From DATJPW01 sp035506215 (GTDB taxonomy: Bacteria; Desulfobacterota; Desulfomonilia; Desulfomonilales; Desulfomonilaceae): a DNA stretch of 15,554 nucleotides. Under the pieces are notes generated by a model that had not been told where the DNA came from, searched no databases, and was given only the letters and a program-made list of their open reading frames with translations. Numbering within the stretch: the stretch's first letter is position 1; every line of letters starts with the position of its first letter. This document shows positions 8,101-14,659 of this stretch, piece after piece. The translations under genes and the position numbers were made by a program. The stretch covers positions 1-15,554 of the forward strand of contig DATJPW010000131.1 in the NCBI GenBank assembly GCA_035506215.1, given 5' to 3'.

Positions 8101-10580
8101 TGTCGGTGAAGAGTGAGGTCCAGAAGCTTCGGCTGGACATCGAGCCGGGTGTAGCCGAACTCAAGGGCCGTCCGGCTGAGCAAAAGAAGCTTTCGTTAAG
8201 GGTGACCGATCACAAAGGTAACGGCCTGGTTGCTGAAATGGCCGTGTGTGTCGTTGACGAAGCCGTACTGGCGCTGACCGGGTACAGGACACCGGAATTA
8301 TCGTCTCTTGTGAAGTTCAATCTTCCGCTTTCCGTATTTTCGGGCGATCTGCGCATGGCATTGATCAGTCAGGACCTGTTCCGGATGTTCACCACCAAGC
8401 CGCTGACAGGCGGAGGCTTGGGAATGGGTGAGGTGCATCCCAGCCTCCGGAAGGATTTCCGGCCGGTGGCTTATTTCAATCCCGCCCTGGTAACTGATGC
8501 GTCCGGACGGGCTACTATCGAGTTCAAGCTGCCGGACACCACCACAGCATATCGTGTTTTTGCCGTGGTATGCGACAAAGGTTCGGGTTTTGTTTCCGGC
8601 CAACGAAACATGGTGGTGACCAAAGAGTTCTTTATGGAACCTTCTCCGCCCAGATTCTTCTGTCCCGGCGACAAGGCTGTGTTTCCGGTGGTCTTGCAAA
8701 ACAAGACAGCAAGCAAGGGCGTGGCTACGGTCCAGGCCAAGGGTTCGGACTCCATGCATGTGGATCTCCTAGAACCGTCTTGCTCTATGGAGCCTTATTC
8801 CGGCGCAGTGATCAAGGCGCGATCTGAGATCCCCGGCGGCATGGACCAGGCTGTGTTCTTGTTCCAGGGGAAGTTCCAGGGTGACGCGGGCACCTTCGAG
8901 GATGCAGTGGAGATGACTATGCCGATTCTTTCACGCTTCTTGCCCGCACGACGAGTAAAGATGGGAGACTTTACCGGCAAGACAGAGATCGACGCTCAAT
9001 TGCCCAAAGAACTCAAGGACATTAATCTCAGTGATGTAAATCGATCGGATTTCCGAGCGAACCTGATCCTCAGCATGAATAACTGGTCTAAAATCGCGCC
9101 CGGTTTGAGGTACTTACTCCACTATCCCTACGGGTGCGTCGAGCAGACCAGTTCAGGGGTGATTCCATTGGCCGCGCTCAGGGGACTCGTGCAATCCGGC
9201 GCAGTGCCTGGGATCACCGTGGAGGAAATCGACAAGTTCCTGAAACAGGGCGTTAATCGGTTGCTGTCCATGCAGGTTGCGTCGGGCGGATTTGCATACT
9301 GGCCGGGGGAACTCGTTCCCTCCTGGTGGGGTTCCATGTATGCGATTTTCGCGATCACTCTGGCTCGCGACGCTGGTTTCGATGTCCCGCAGGAGCGGCT
9401 GGAAAAGGCGGTCTCATATCTACGTGACGGACTGTTGAACAAAGGCGCGACAGACGCAAGCCACGGACACGTATGGACCAAGGAATATGCCCTTTATAAC
9501 CTCGCGGCTAACAAGGCGTTGAGCGTTCAAGAGTTCGAACCTTTCTGGCGGGATTACAACTCGCTTAACGACCAATCCAAAGCGCTGGTGCTGCTTGCCG
9601 CGAACAGGATAGGCGCTCTGCCCGCGCCGAAGATCGTGGAGATGGCCAACCAGCTACAGCCTAAAGTGGACCCCAGTCGGATCGACTTCCATCATTCGTC
9701 GTTTCGAGAGATAGCGATGTGTCTGCTGGCGGTCGCGGAAACCAAGGCCTCCCAAAAAACCGCGGACTTACTGGCAGGGCACCTCTTGCGAGGCCTCAAG
9801 CCGGATGGGATCTGGTATTCTACTGCCGACACCGGCTGGTGCCTGCTGGCTTTGGGGAAGTATTTTCAGGCCAAGAAAGGCGAGAAGCCCGGACCCGCGG
9901 TAGTGCGAATGCGCTACGATGGTGACAAGCCGGTGGAGATCCAGCTTTCCGAAGCAAGCGCGGCGGTTGAGATCGATGCGCGCAAGCTTTTGGAATCAGG
10001 ACGGATCACGCTGGAGACGGATTCCAAGAGTCTCATCAACTACACGCTGAGCGTCACTTATCCGGACCTGGTGAATGACCCGGCCAGGCTCAGCAAGGGA
10101 TTCACTTTGCGCAAACGGATCGAGAACCTCAACGGCAAGGATGAGATCCGCGTGGGTGATGTGCTCCGCGTGACCCTGGACGTCGGGCTGTACGATCCGA
10201 CCACGACAAAATATTACCATGAGGGCTTCCAGTACCTGGCTCTGGAGGACCCGGTGCCCGCAGGTATAGTCCCGATCAACCCGGCGTTGAAGACTGAAGG
10301 CGTGCGCAAGAAGAAAGCCGATACAGACGAAGATTCGGACGATGACTCCCGAGCCCCCGGGAACAGCTTCACGCCGGACTATTCCGAATTCCGTGACGAT
10401 GGCGTGCGAGTCTTCAAAGACGAAGCAGGGTCAGGAAGGTTCCAATACTCGTATCTGGCACGTGCTGTGGCTGAAGGCGATTTCTGGATGCGTGGTTCCA
10501 GGATCTCGCTCATGTACGACCCTGATGTATTCGGCAGGACACCCGGCCAGACGGTCAAGATTTTGCCTCTGGAGAAATAG
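5181..10580 (+). CDS. Periplasmic alpha-2-macroglobulin family protein with thioester
   Basis: This 1799-residue protein is a bacterial alpha-2-macroglobulin (YfhM/Yfas-like): a protease trap that, when its bait region is cut, closes around the protease and bonds to it through an internal thioester. A signal peptide (residues 1-27, cleavage likely after AGA before ADE) sends it to the periplasm. Downstream come the macroglobulin N-terminal block with ERGVYKPGE (about 505-513), the VDEAVLAL segment (1025-1032), the A2M domain from about 1091 (FRPVAYFNPALVTDASG) and the thioester motif YPYGCVEQTSS with Cys1319 and Gln1322. A helical thioester domain follows to about 1555, and a C-terminal domain ends in YLARAVAEGDF. 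A charged linker (KKKADTDEDSDDDSRAPG, 1710-1727) is unusual. Unlike E. coli YfhM there is no lipobox cysteine. I chose ATG 5181 because AGAGG lies just upstream and the signal peptide starts there; a TTG at 5133 would add 16 polar residues. It converges on pbpC. Confidence 0.95.
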   Translation: MKRFLRFSLVWKLVLTIIFYAAPFAGAADELTVRAHRYGSHQIGKKAAWAVMLRFNNPVFPSNVAQAAKVTMDGDQKGFELLEPDSRQKATAAASSLLLVPTEAGDKPVSVWITIPKGLTDATGRLMLAKDFAYQFLSLKTIAIVGLSTFFQSKNEKGLRISLSSQVSEDDLADAIEVEPGVDDLGLTRESGWNYIVTGQFELNKDYVLKISPKTVNNGVAVLEAREFPFKGPGVKSEIKLNSDRWVVELRSRQLLPIKLSNVDKVRCKIVKVPPILAADISDELATQEGTQKLKIEDKIFEFKRLVASSKVNPVFVGQVGEDAEAFLTGEGEGTTYMYSLPLSFRKNPEQGGAFLVVLSDPDNPAMKPTKELIRITDLSVTYKLSSEMLLVWVTSIYEGQPVEGAEVLLVDAAGRRYFAGKTDKNGLLKINNRDKLPAMEPGKFTAPAVDTPVDLGQLRTVHAATPSDSCGVRVDSLQLKPFAVTQTSKITDSPESKPNGHVFTERGVYKPGETVHFKFVSRVYRDKRIVPPGGEKVAVEIIGPRKDVNYSKELTLNEFGSCWDSLQTKPFFPVGTYTINVKAKKQDGGDQTFTNDFEVQEFKKIRHYAKISAKREQVESKAYIGLKRSEEYLNVEVQGLYYTGGPVKHGRVRWKASLVSVTNTVKGLEGYFFGNEDDQTRFLESGESVLDNQGKLHLAIPLDPRLLTGINGVEISATVLDVDGEPATEVYTYNPKPRYLVGVASHPKQVQSGYAAPLKVILVDADGKRVQSGLISASIMQEGYYELEKRDEEGDVNYRYEKNWRPVLSSQQPVRNGEAVFQLQFGQAADYLIAFTFEEKGQKYTSQTHFKVGWEDYNRWLSEEREKDRISRNEVLVAMSKKEYAVGDTARIEFNTRRPVRKCLVTLERGKVLDAKVVEVNGTSGSYEFTVKEEHLPNVYVSVLATAGREGFPVYASQSDSDVPTVFFGYADMSVKSEVQKLRLDIEPGVAELKGRPAEQKKLSLRVTDHKGNGLVAEMAVCVVDEAVLALTGYRTPELSSLVKFNLPLSVFSGDLRMALISQDLFRMFTTKPLTGGGLGMGEVHPSLRKDFRPVAYFNPALVTDASGRATIEFKLPDTTTAYRVFAVVCDKGSGFVSGQRNMVVTKEFFMEPSPPRFFCPGDKAVFPVVLQNKTASKGVATVQAKGSDSMHVDLLEPSCSMEPYSGAVIKARSEIPGGMDQAVFLFQGKFQGDAGTFEDAVEMTMPILSRFLPARRVKMGDFTGKTEIDAQLPKELKDINLSDVNRSDFRANLILSMNNWSKIAPGLRYLLHYPYGCVEQTSSGVIPLAALRGLVQSGAVPGITVEEIDKFLKQGVNRLLSMQVASGGFAYWPGELVPSWWGSMYAIFAITLARDAGFDVPQERLEKAVSYLRDGLLNKGATDASHGHVWTKEYALYNLAANKALSVQEFEPFWRDYNSLNDQSKALVLLAANRIGALPAPKIVEMANQLQPKVDPSRIDFHHSSFREIAMCLLAVAETKASQKTADLLAGHLLRGLKPDGIWYSTADTGWCLLALGKYFQAKKGEKPGPAVVRMRYDGDKPVEIQLSEASAAVEIDARKLLESGRITLETDSKSLINYTLSVTYPDLVNDPARLSKGFTLRKRIENLNGKDEIRVGDVLRVTLDVGLYDPTTTKYYHEGFQYLALEDPVPAGIVPINPALKTEGVRKKKADTDEDSDDDSRAPGNSFTPDYSEFRDDGVRVFKDEAGSGRFQYSYLARAVAEGDFWMRGSRISLMYDPDVFGRTPGQTVKILPLEK

Positions 10581-10609
10581 AGCGCTACTGAATGTGAAAT
10601 GCGTTTTTG

Positions 10610-10731
10610 GGGCAGACCCGCAGGATGTGGTGACTCTACGTTTCGTCGGAGAGCCGCAAGACTCGTGATCCTTCTGGATTTATGCGGTTCCTCCGCGTCC
10701 CGTGGGGACACCACATCATGCGGACCTGTCC
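10610..10731 (+). repeat. Long imperfect inverted repeat (49-base arms) after the macroglobulin gene
   Basis: Arms at 10610-10658 and 10683-10731 are inverted copies with 34 of 49 positions complementary, rising to 40 of 49 if G-U pairs in plus-strand RNA are counted. The best core is GCAGGATGTGGTG against CACCACATCATGC, 12 of 13 pairs. The loop is 24 bases. It lies 29 bases past the macroglobulin stop codon and has no U-tract. It may be a structured 3' leader-like RNA region, or a dispersed palindromic element; the sequence alone does not decide. Confidence 0.6.
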
Positions 10732-10783
10732 TCCGACAAACCCGCTGAATGTTCCTGCCACGCTTTTGCCAATATCATGAAGT

Positions 10784-10851
10784 CTTTGGGAAGGGGTCCG
10801 GGGGAACCTTTTCTGCCGAGAAAAGGTTTCCCCGGAAATACTTTTCCAAAG
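10784..10851 (+). repeat. 68-base near-perfect hairpin between convergent genes
   Basis: The inner stem pairs 10797-10814 with 10819-10836 (18 pairs, one G-U) around a GCCG loop. After a small internal loop, an outer stem pairs 10784-10794 with 10841-10851 (11 pairs, two G-U). All three wobble pairs favour plus-strand RNA. It ends 11 bases from the pbpC stop codon, so it could protect or end either transcript, but neither strand shows the U-run of an intrinsic terminator. It may be a copy of a genomic palindromic repeat. Confidence 0.65.
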
Positions 10852-10862
10852 GCAAGTCGGTT

Positions 10863-13196
10863 CTATTCGACAAAGAAGGATGCTTTTGCCGCGGAGTTGT
10901 CCGGCGTGACCGCGAGAAGCTCGTGGCTGCCTCGTGTTGGCTCCCAGAAGAATTCATAGGGTGGGCCTGTCCTGGCCAGCTCCATTCCATCCAGAACCCA
11001 GATCACGTGTTCCACCACCCTATCGGGCAACGCCCTGAACACGATCCCATTGGGGCGATGCCTGGAGAGGATGAATCGGTCACGATTGTGCGGGCTGATG
11101 ATCTCAATCCTTGAAGTGCGATCCGCTGGACCCAAGCCCCTGGACCCGCGCAGGCCGACAATCTCTCCGCCACCGCGCGACATAGTTTTCTCGGGCTTCA
11201 TGAGCTTGAATCGACTCACTCCATGTTGCGCTTCCCTGCGTTGGAGCCATCTGGCATAGCTCGGTCCCAGATGGTGATGCTCATCTTCGTGAGGCAAGTC
11301 GCACGTCGCGAGCGTGTGCCTGGCCACGACCAGTTCCGAAGCGGTATACGGACATTTCGACGAGGCTTTCCTTCCGGACATGGAGCACACAATCTCTTCT
11401 CGGACGGTGGCTGGTCTGTTGAAGTCTTCGGGAGGCGCTGCTCCGTACAGCAGTCGAACCACCTCCCGCAGCATAGGGCCGCACACGCCGGCTCCCATCC
11501 TGCCGGGACTGGGACGACCGTCGAAGTTCCCGGCCCATATGCCGATCACGTGCCGGGAGGTGTACCCGATCACCCATGCATCCCTGTAGTTGCTGCTCGT
11601 GCCTGTTTTCACTGCAACAGGGAACCCGAAATCAAAGTACCCGGGATTCCCGAAGGTCAGCAAGCGTGCCGACGGATCGGCGAGAATATGCGTGATTATG
11701 TAGGCAACCTCGGGAGACAATACACGCGAAGCATACGCTCCGGTTCCCGGCGTCACGCGCAACGGCCTGAATTCACCCTCGCTTGCCAGCGGGATAAACG
11801 CCTGAGCCAGCTTGTACAGACTCACTTCTACGTTACCCACGGCCAGTCCCAGGCCGTAATGATCGGGTGGAGGAGAGTTACCAGTGATAACTTCCACGCG
11901 ATCCAACAAGCGGTAGAAATCTTCAAGCCCCACCCATCGAGCCACTTTCACCGCAGACACGTTAAGCGAGTTTCCCAACGCGGATCGCACATTGACCGGC
12001 CCGTATTCCCGGCGGTCTGCGTTCATGGGCATGTAGTCCCCATGCGGGGTCTGATAAACACGATCGGTGTCTGAGATCTCGGAAATGCTCCCGTAACCTT
12101 TTTCCAGCGCCAGAGCGTACAGGAACGGTTTCAGTGTGGAACCTGCGGATCGCGAAGCGAGTACGCCGTTGTTAAACCCCTGGTCACGTTGGCTATAGCC
12201 TAACGAACCCACGAGGGCCAATACTTCCGCGTTCTGACATGAAGCGATGATCGCGGCCGCCTGGTCGATGCCCATCCTCCGGAGACGGTCCCGGTGAGAT
12301 CTGAGGACCTGCTCGAGGCCTTGTTGCAGGCCGAAGTCCAGGGTTGTTTTGACGGTCGCAGCGGTCTCACCGCGAGTCGCGAGAACCAAATCCACGAAAT
12401 GCGGCGCTTGAATTGGGATGGATCTATTCTTGAACACCACTGAGGGGCCGAGACTAACTTTCAGTTGTTCATCGCTGATCCATCCCTGTGCAGCCATCCT
12501 CTTGAGGATACGGTCTTTCTCGATAAAAACCAGCTTGCGGCCAGCGGGACGCCGCGGGTCCAGGCGCGAAGGAGAGCGAGGAAGCGCGGCGAGAACGGCA
12601 GCTTCTGCCACGGTAATATTTTCGACATCCTTGCCGAAATATATCCGGGCCGCAAGCCCTGCTCCACGGATGTTTCCTCCCATGGGTGACAGATTAAGGT
12701 CAAGTTCGAGGATTCGTTGCTTGGAGAGCTGCCATTCCATTTTGACGGCAGCCAGCAATTCCACGATCTTGGCGCGGTACGTGCGCGGTCGTGGCTGGAT
12801 CAAACGGACGACCTGCTCCGTGATAGTAGAGGCTCCGGAAATCGTCTTTTGTTCTCGAATGTTAGTATAGAGGGCTCGAACAATTGCAATGGGATCGAAG
12901 CCCGGATGGTGATAAAAGCGCTGATCCTCGGCCGCGATGACAGCGGCTTTAAGGTGCGCTGGAAACGACTTCTCCTCACACCACAGTCCCATCCGGCCTT
13001 TTCCGTCGGGAAACATCCTGAGAATCCGGCCGTTGCGATCCAGGACGGCTGTTCCGACGCGGTTCCGCTGTTCCTGTAATGCATTCCGATAATCCGGAAG
13101 GCGCTGGTAAACCACAAACCAAGACACCGCGGCAAAGCCCACGCATACGGCAAGGACCGGCAACCAAGGCACAGTTCTGTTTCGGCGGAATTTCAT
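10863..13196 (-). CDS. pbpC: Penicillin-binding protein 1C
   Basis: PbpC is a bifunctional class A penicillin-binding protein that polymerises and cross-links peptidoglycan; in bacteria it typically travels with alpha-2-macroglobulin. The 777-residue product has an N-terminal membrane anchor (about 9-30). A GT51 glycosyltransferase domain follows with catalytic Glu90 in AEDQRFYHHPGFDP, GASTITEQVVRL (121-132), and the helix ending NLSPMGGNIRGAG. The transpeptidase domain has Ser353-x-x-Lys356 (STLK), SLN (410-412) and KTG (530-532). A segment with Cys604, Cys615 and a third cysteine near 639 leads to a C-terminal BiPBP_C beta domain (about 690-777). All catalytic residues are present. I start it at ATG 13196 because the basic stretch and anchor begin there; an in-frame start at 13343 would add 49 residues across the intergenic region. 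The start lacks a clear Shine-Dalgarno sequence. It reads toward the macroglobulin gene instead of following it. Confidence 0.95.
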   Translation of the reverse strand: MKFRRNRTVPWLPVLAVCVGFAAVSWFVVYQRLPDYRNALQEQRNRVGTAVLDRNGRILRMFPDGKGRMGLWCEEKSFPAHLKAAVIAAEDQRFYHHPGFDPIAIVRALYTNIREQKTISGASTITEQVVRLIQPRPRTYRAKIVELLAAVKMEWQLSKQRILELDLNLSPMGGNIRGAGLAARIYFGKDVENITVAEAAVLAALPRSPSRLDPRRPAGRKLVFIEKDRILKRMAAQGWISDEQLKVSLGPSVVFKNRSIPIQAPHFVDLVLATRGETAATVKTTLDFGLQQGLEQVLRSHRDRLRRMGIDQAAAIIASCQNAEVLALVGSLGYSQRDQGFNNGVLASRSAGSTLKPFLYALALEKGYGSISEISDTDRVYQTPHGDYMPMNADRREYGPVNVRSALGNSLNVSAVKVARWVGLEDFYRLLDRVEVITGNSPPPDHYGLGLAVGNVEVSLYKLAQAFIPLASEGEFRPLRVTPGTGAYASRVLSPEVAYIITHILADPSARLLTFGNPGYFDFGFPVAVKTGTSSNYRDAWVIGYTSRHVIGIWAGNFDGRPSPGRMGAGVCGPMLREVVRLLYGAAPPEDFNRPATVREEIVCSMSGRKASSKCPYTASELVVARHTLATCDLPHEDEHHHLGPSYARWLQRREAQHGVSRFKLMKPEKTMSRGGGEIVGLRGSRGLGPADRTSRIEIISPHNRDRFILSRHRPNGIVFRALPDRVVEHVIWVLDGMELARTGPPYEFFWEPTRGSHELLAVTPDNSAAKASFFVE

Positions 13197-13205
13197 GACA
13201 CATAT

Positions 13206-13211
13206 ATTATC
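13206..13211 (-). promoter_or_regulatory. Candidate -10 box close to the pbpC start codon
   Basis: GATAAT on the minus strand lies nine bases before the pbpC ATG. If it is used, the transcript would begin at or within a few bases of the start codon, which would explain the absence of a ribosome-binding site. No good -35 box is seen upstream, so the call is tentative. Confidence 0.25.
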
Positions 13212-13241
13212 AGAAGCGGCCGCGCAGGTAGATAGTTTTGC

Positions 13242-13270
13242 TTGACAATCGAGCGACGGAATAAGAGATA
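13242..13270 (+). promoter_or_regulatory. Candidate promoter of the HTH-repeat membrane protein gene
   Basis: A perfect TTGACA lies at 13242-13247. The hexamer 17 bases later, GAGATA (13265-13270), is a poor -10 match, so only the -35 half is convincing. It points toward the gene at 13377 and would give a leader of about 100 bases containing an inverted repeat. Confidence 0.3.
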
Positions 13271-13315
13271 GGTCCGGGATGCGGATAGCGGGGAAGGATA
13301 CTGGTTTGCCGTAAG

Positions 13316-13358
13316 ACACGCGCGCTGAAGAAGCAACACCCACAGCGGCTGCGCGTGT
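13316..13358 (+). promoter_or_regulatory. Inverted repeat in the leader just before the ribosome-binding site
   Basis: ACACGCGC (13316-13323) and GCGCGTGT (13351-13358) are perfect inverted repeats. GCTG (13324-13327) can also pair with CAGC (13343-13346), extending the stem past a four-base bulge. The ribosome-binding site AGGAAGGA (13361-13368) begins three bases after the stem, so the structure could influence translation of the next gene. The role is inferred. Confidence 0.35.
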
Positions 13359-13376
13359 TCAGGAAGGACTCCTCTG

Positions 13377-14243
13377 ATGGAAAAAAGAAAGATCAGCGCG
13401 AAGCAGGCGGTCGAGGACATCCGCTCGGGCATGAACGATTCCGCACTCGGGGACAAATATCACCTTTCCCCGGCCGGACTTCAGAGTCTATTCGATAAAC
13501 TCGTAACAGCCGGTTACATTGACTTGTCTGAGATCCAACAGAGGACGCCCGCTTTTTTGGGGACAGTGGTTGTATCCGAAACCATCCCCCCGGCCGAAAG
13601 AGACCAAACAGAAGATGGCCGTCAACCGTCGCAACTCAAGCCCGCGTCGCGTGTAAATGCTCAGGAAGCGGCCAGGGATATTAGATCGGGAATGGATGAT
13701 TCCTATCTAATGGAGAAGTACAAACTTTCCCCTAAAGGTCTTCAGAGTCTGATCAACAAACTGATGGCTGTCGGGCTCATACAGCAGATCGATCTGGATC
13801 GAAGAGATCTCGGTTTCGATCATACGGTGGCCTTGTCGGAAGATCTGTTGAGTATTAGTACCGCATTCCAGCTTTTGGGAGTCCGCCAGCCTGATGCGCC
13901 CACTGACAAAATGGCGGCTGAAGCGGTGGAGGTCGCTCCGGCCGCTTTAGTGGAAAAGGAAGTAAAGGAAGTTAAAAGAGAGGCTTTTTCTCCCAACAAA
14001 CAGGACGCGGCGCTTGATCGGGCCAAAGAGGATAAGAGGGCTGTTGAGCGGTCCTGGTATGACAAACCCTGGTTGGTAATACTCCTATTAATCGCGGTGT
14101 TCCCTCTGGGGCTTTACGCTTGTCACCGTAACTCGACTCTTTCGACCGGAATCAAAGCTTTCGCAATATTGGTGTGGATTCTGTTGGCTGCTGGCCTCAT
14201 AGTGATTTATTTCTTCGACCTGCCTTCGTTGGCGCTAATATAA
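13377..14243 (+). CDS. Tandem HTH-like repeat protein with two C-terminal membrane helices
   Basis: I do not recognise a named gene. The 288-residue product has two copies of a roughly 40-residue helix-turn-helix-like module, at residues 9-48 (VEDIRSGMNDSALGDKYHLS and following) and 95-136 (RDIRSGMDDSYLMEKYKLSP and following). Each ends in a helix with G-L-Q-S-L-x-x-K-L. A long, highly charged linker (about 172-228, rich in E, K and A) follows. Two hydrophobic helices (231-249, beginning PWLVILLLIAVFPLGLY, and about 261-281) then form a C-terminal anchor, so the modules probably face the cytoplasm. AGGAAGGA at 13361-13368 supports ATG 13377. It is divergent from pbpC across 180 bases. The same module occurs twice in the protein at 3167-3856. 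The module could bind DNA, RNA or another protein; nothing here decides which. Confidence 0.82.
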   Translation: MEKRKISAKQAVEDIRSGMNDSALGDKYHLSPAGLQSLFDKLVTAGYIDLSEIQQRTPAFLGTVVVSETIPPAERDQTEDGRQPSQLKPASRVNAQEAARDIRSGMDDSYLMEKYKLSPKGLQSLINKLMAVGLIQQIDLDRRDLGFDHTVALSEDLLSISTAFQLLGVRQPDAPTDKMAAEAVEVAPAALVEKEVKEVKREAFSPNKQDAALDRAKEDKRAVERSWYDKPWLVILLLIAVFPLGLYACHRNSTLSTGIKAFAILVWILLAAGLIVIYFFDLPSLALI

Positions 14244-14274
14244 TCTGATAATCTGAGATGATATCGGGACATTT

Positions 14275-14295
14275 CACCCCTCGTTGCGAGGTGTG
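14275..14295 (+). terminator. Hairpin downstream of the HTH-repeat membrane protein gene
   Basis: CACCCCTCG pairs with CGAGGTGTG around a TTG loop with one mismatch, and a flanking T-A pair extends it. It begins 31 bases after the stop codon at 14243. There is no following run of T, so a factor-independent terminator is uncertain. Confidence 0.3.
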
Positions 14296-14384
14296 AGTGG
14301 GGGAAGAGGCATCCGAAACTGTCCCAGAATTCGATTCATGGTGGGAATCGTGTCACGATGGTTGCCCGGCGCTAAAGCACCAGG

Positions 14385-14467
14385 CTACTGTCAATCGCCC
14401 CCTAATGAGCTCAAATAGCGGGCGTCCCGGAGGGACGCTTGACAATAGACCGGTAATTCATTGCCGG
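14385..14467 (+). repeat. REP-like multi-hairpin element
   Basis: A 10-base inverted repeat, CTACTGTCAA (14385-14394) and TTGACAATAG (14439-14448), nine of ten complementary, encloses two stems. They are CGCCCCCTA with TAGCGGGCG (14396-14404 and 14416-14424, eight of nine) and GCGTCCC-GGA-GGGACGC (14422-14438, perfect). A further stem, CCGGTAA with TTGCCGG (14450-14456 and 14461-14467, one G-U), follows at once. The first two stems share three bases, so they compete or shorten. Such small GC-rich double hairpins resemble REP sequences mobilised by RAYT transposases; no such transposase is in the window. Confidence 0.55.
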
Positions 14468-14659
14468 GAGATGAAGCTGGTTCCGAAATTGACCGCTATC
14501 CCGCGTTCTGCGCTGGACGGGATTCATCGGGATGGCGAGAGAAAGGCCGAACTCAAATTAGGACACTACGATTAATTTTGGCAAGTTGCACAAAACGGGG
14601 TAAGGTTTCTACAGGGGGCAATTCTGTTCTTTTCTTCACATCCTGTAGAGCTGCGGACC

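Larger units (their letters stand above)
14244..14659. other. 416-base gene-free region with several hairpins
   Basis: No convincing gene is seen between the two coding regions: the longest open frame (14297-14575, 92 codons) runs straight through palindromes and lacks a ribosome-binding site. The stretch holds a hairpin soon after the upstream gene (14275-14295), a perfect 13-base palindrome ATCGTG-T-CACGAT (14347-14359) and a compact multi-hairpin element (14385-14467). The last 190 bases before the ABC gene presumably contain its promoter, but no strong box pair was found. Confidence 0.6.

Noticed and set aside
11223..12074. 283-codon plus-strand open frame
   Set aside because: It is the antisense shadow of the pbpC transpeptidase domain, whose catalytic motifs are intact in the minus frame.
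14297..14575. 92-codon open frame in the gene-free region
   Set aside because: It crosses several palindromes, has no ribosome-binding site and no recognisable protein features.
14578..14600. Possible sigma-54 promoter (TTTTGGCAAGTTGCAC)
   Set aside because: The GG and GC are six bases apart, not the ten required between the -24 and -12 elements.
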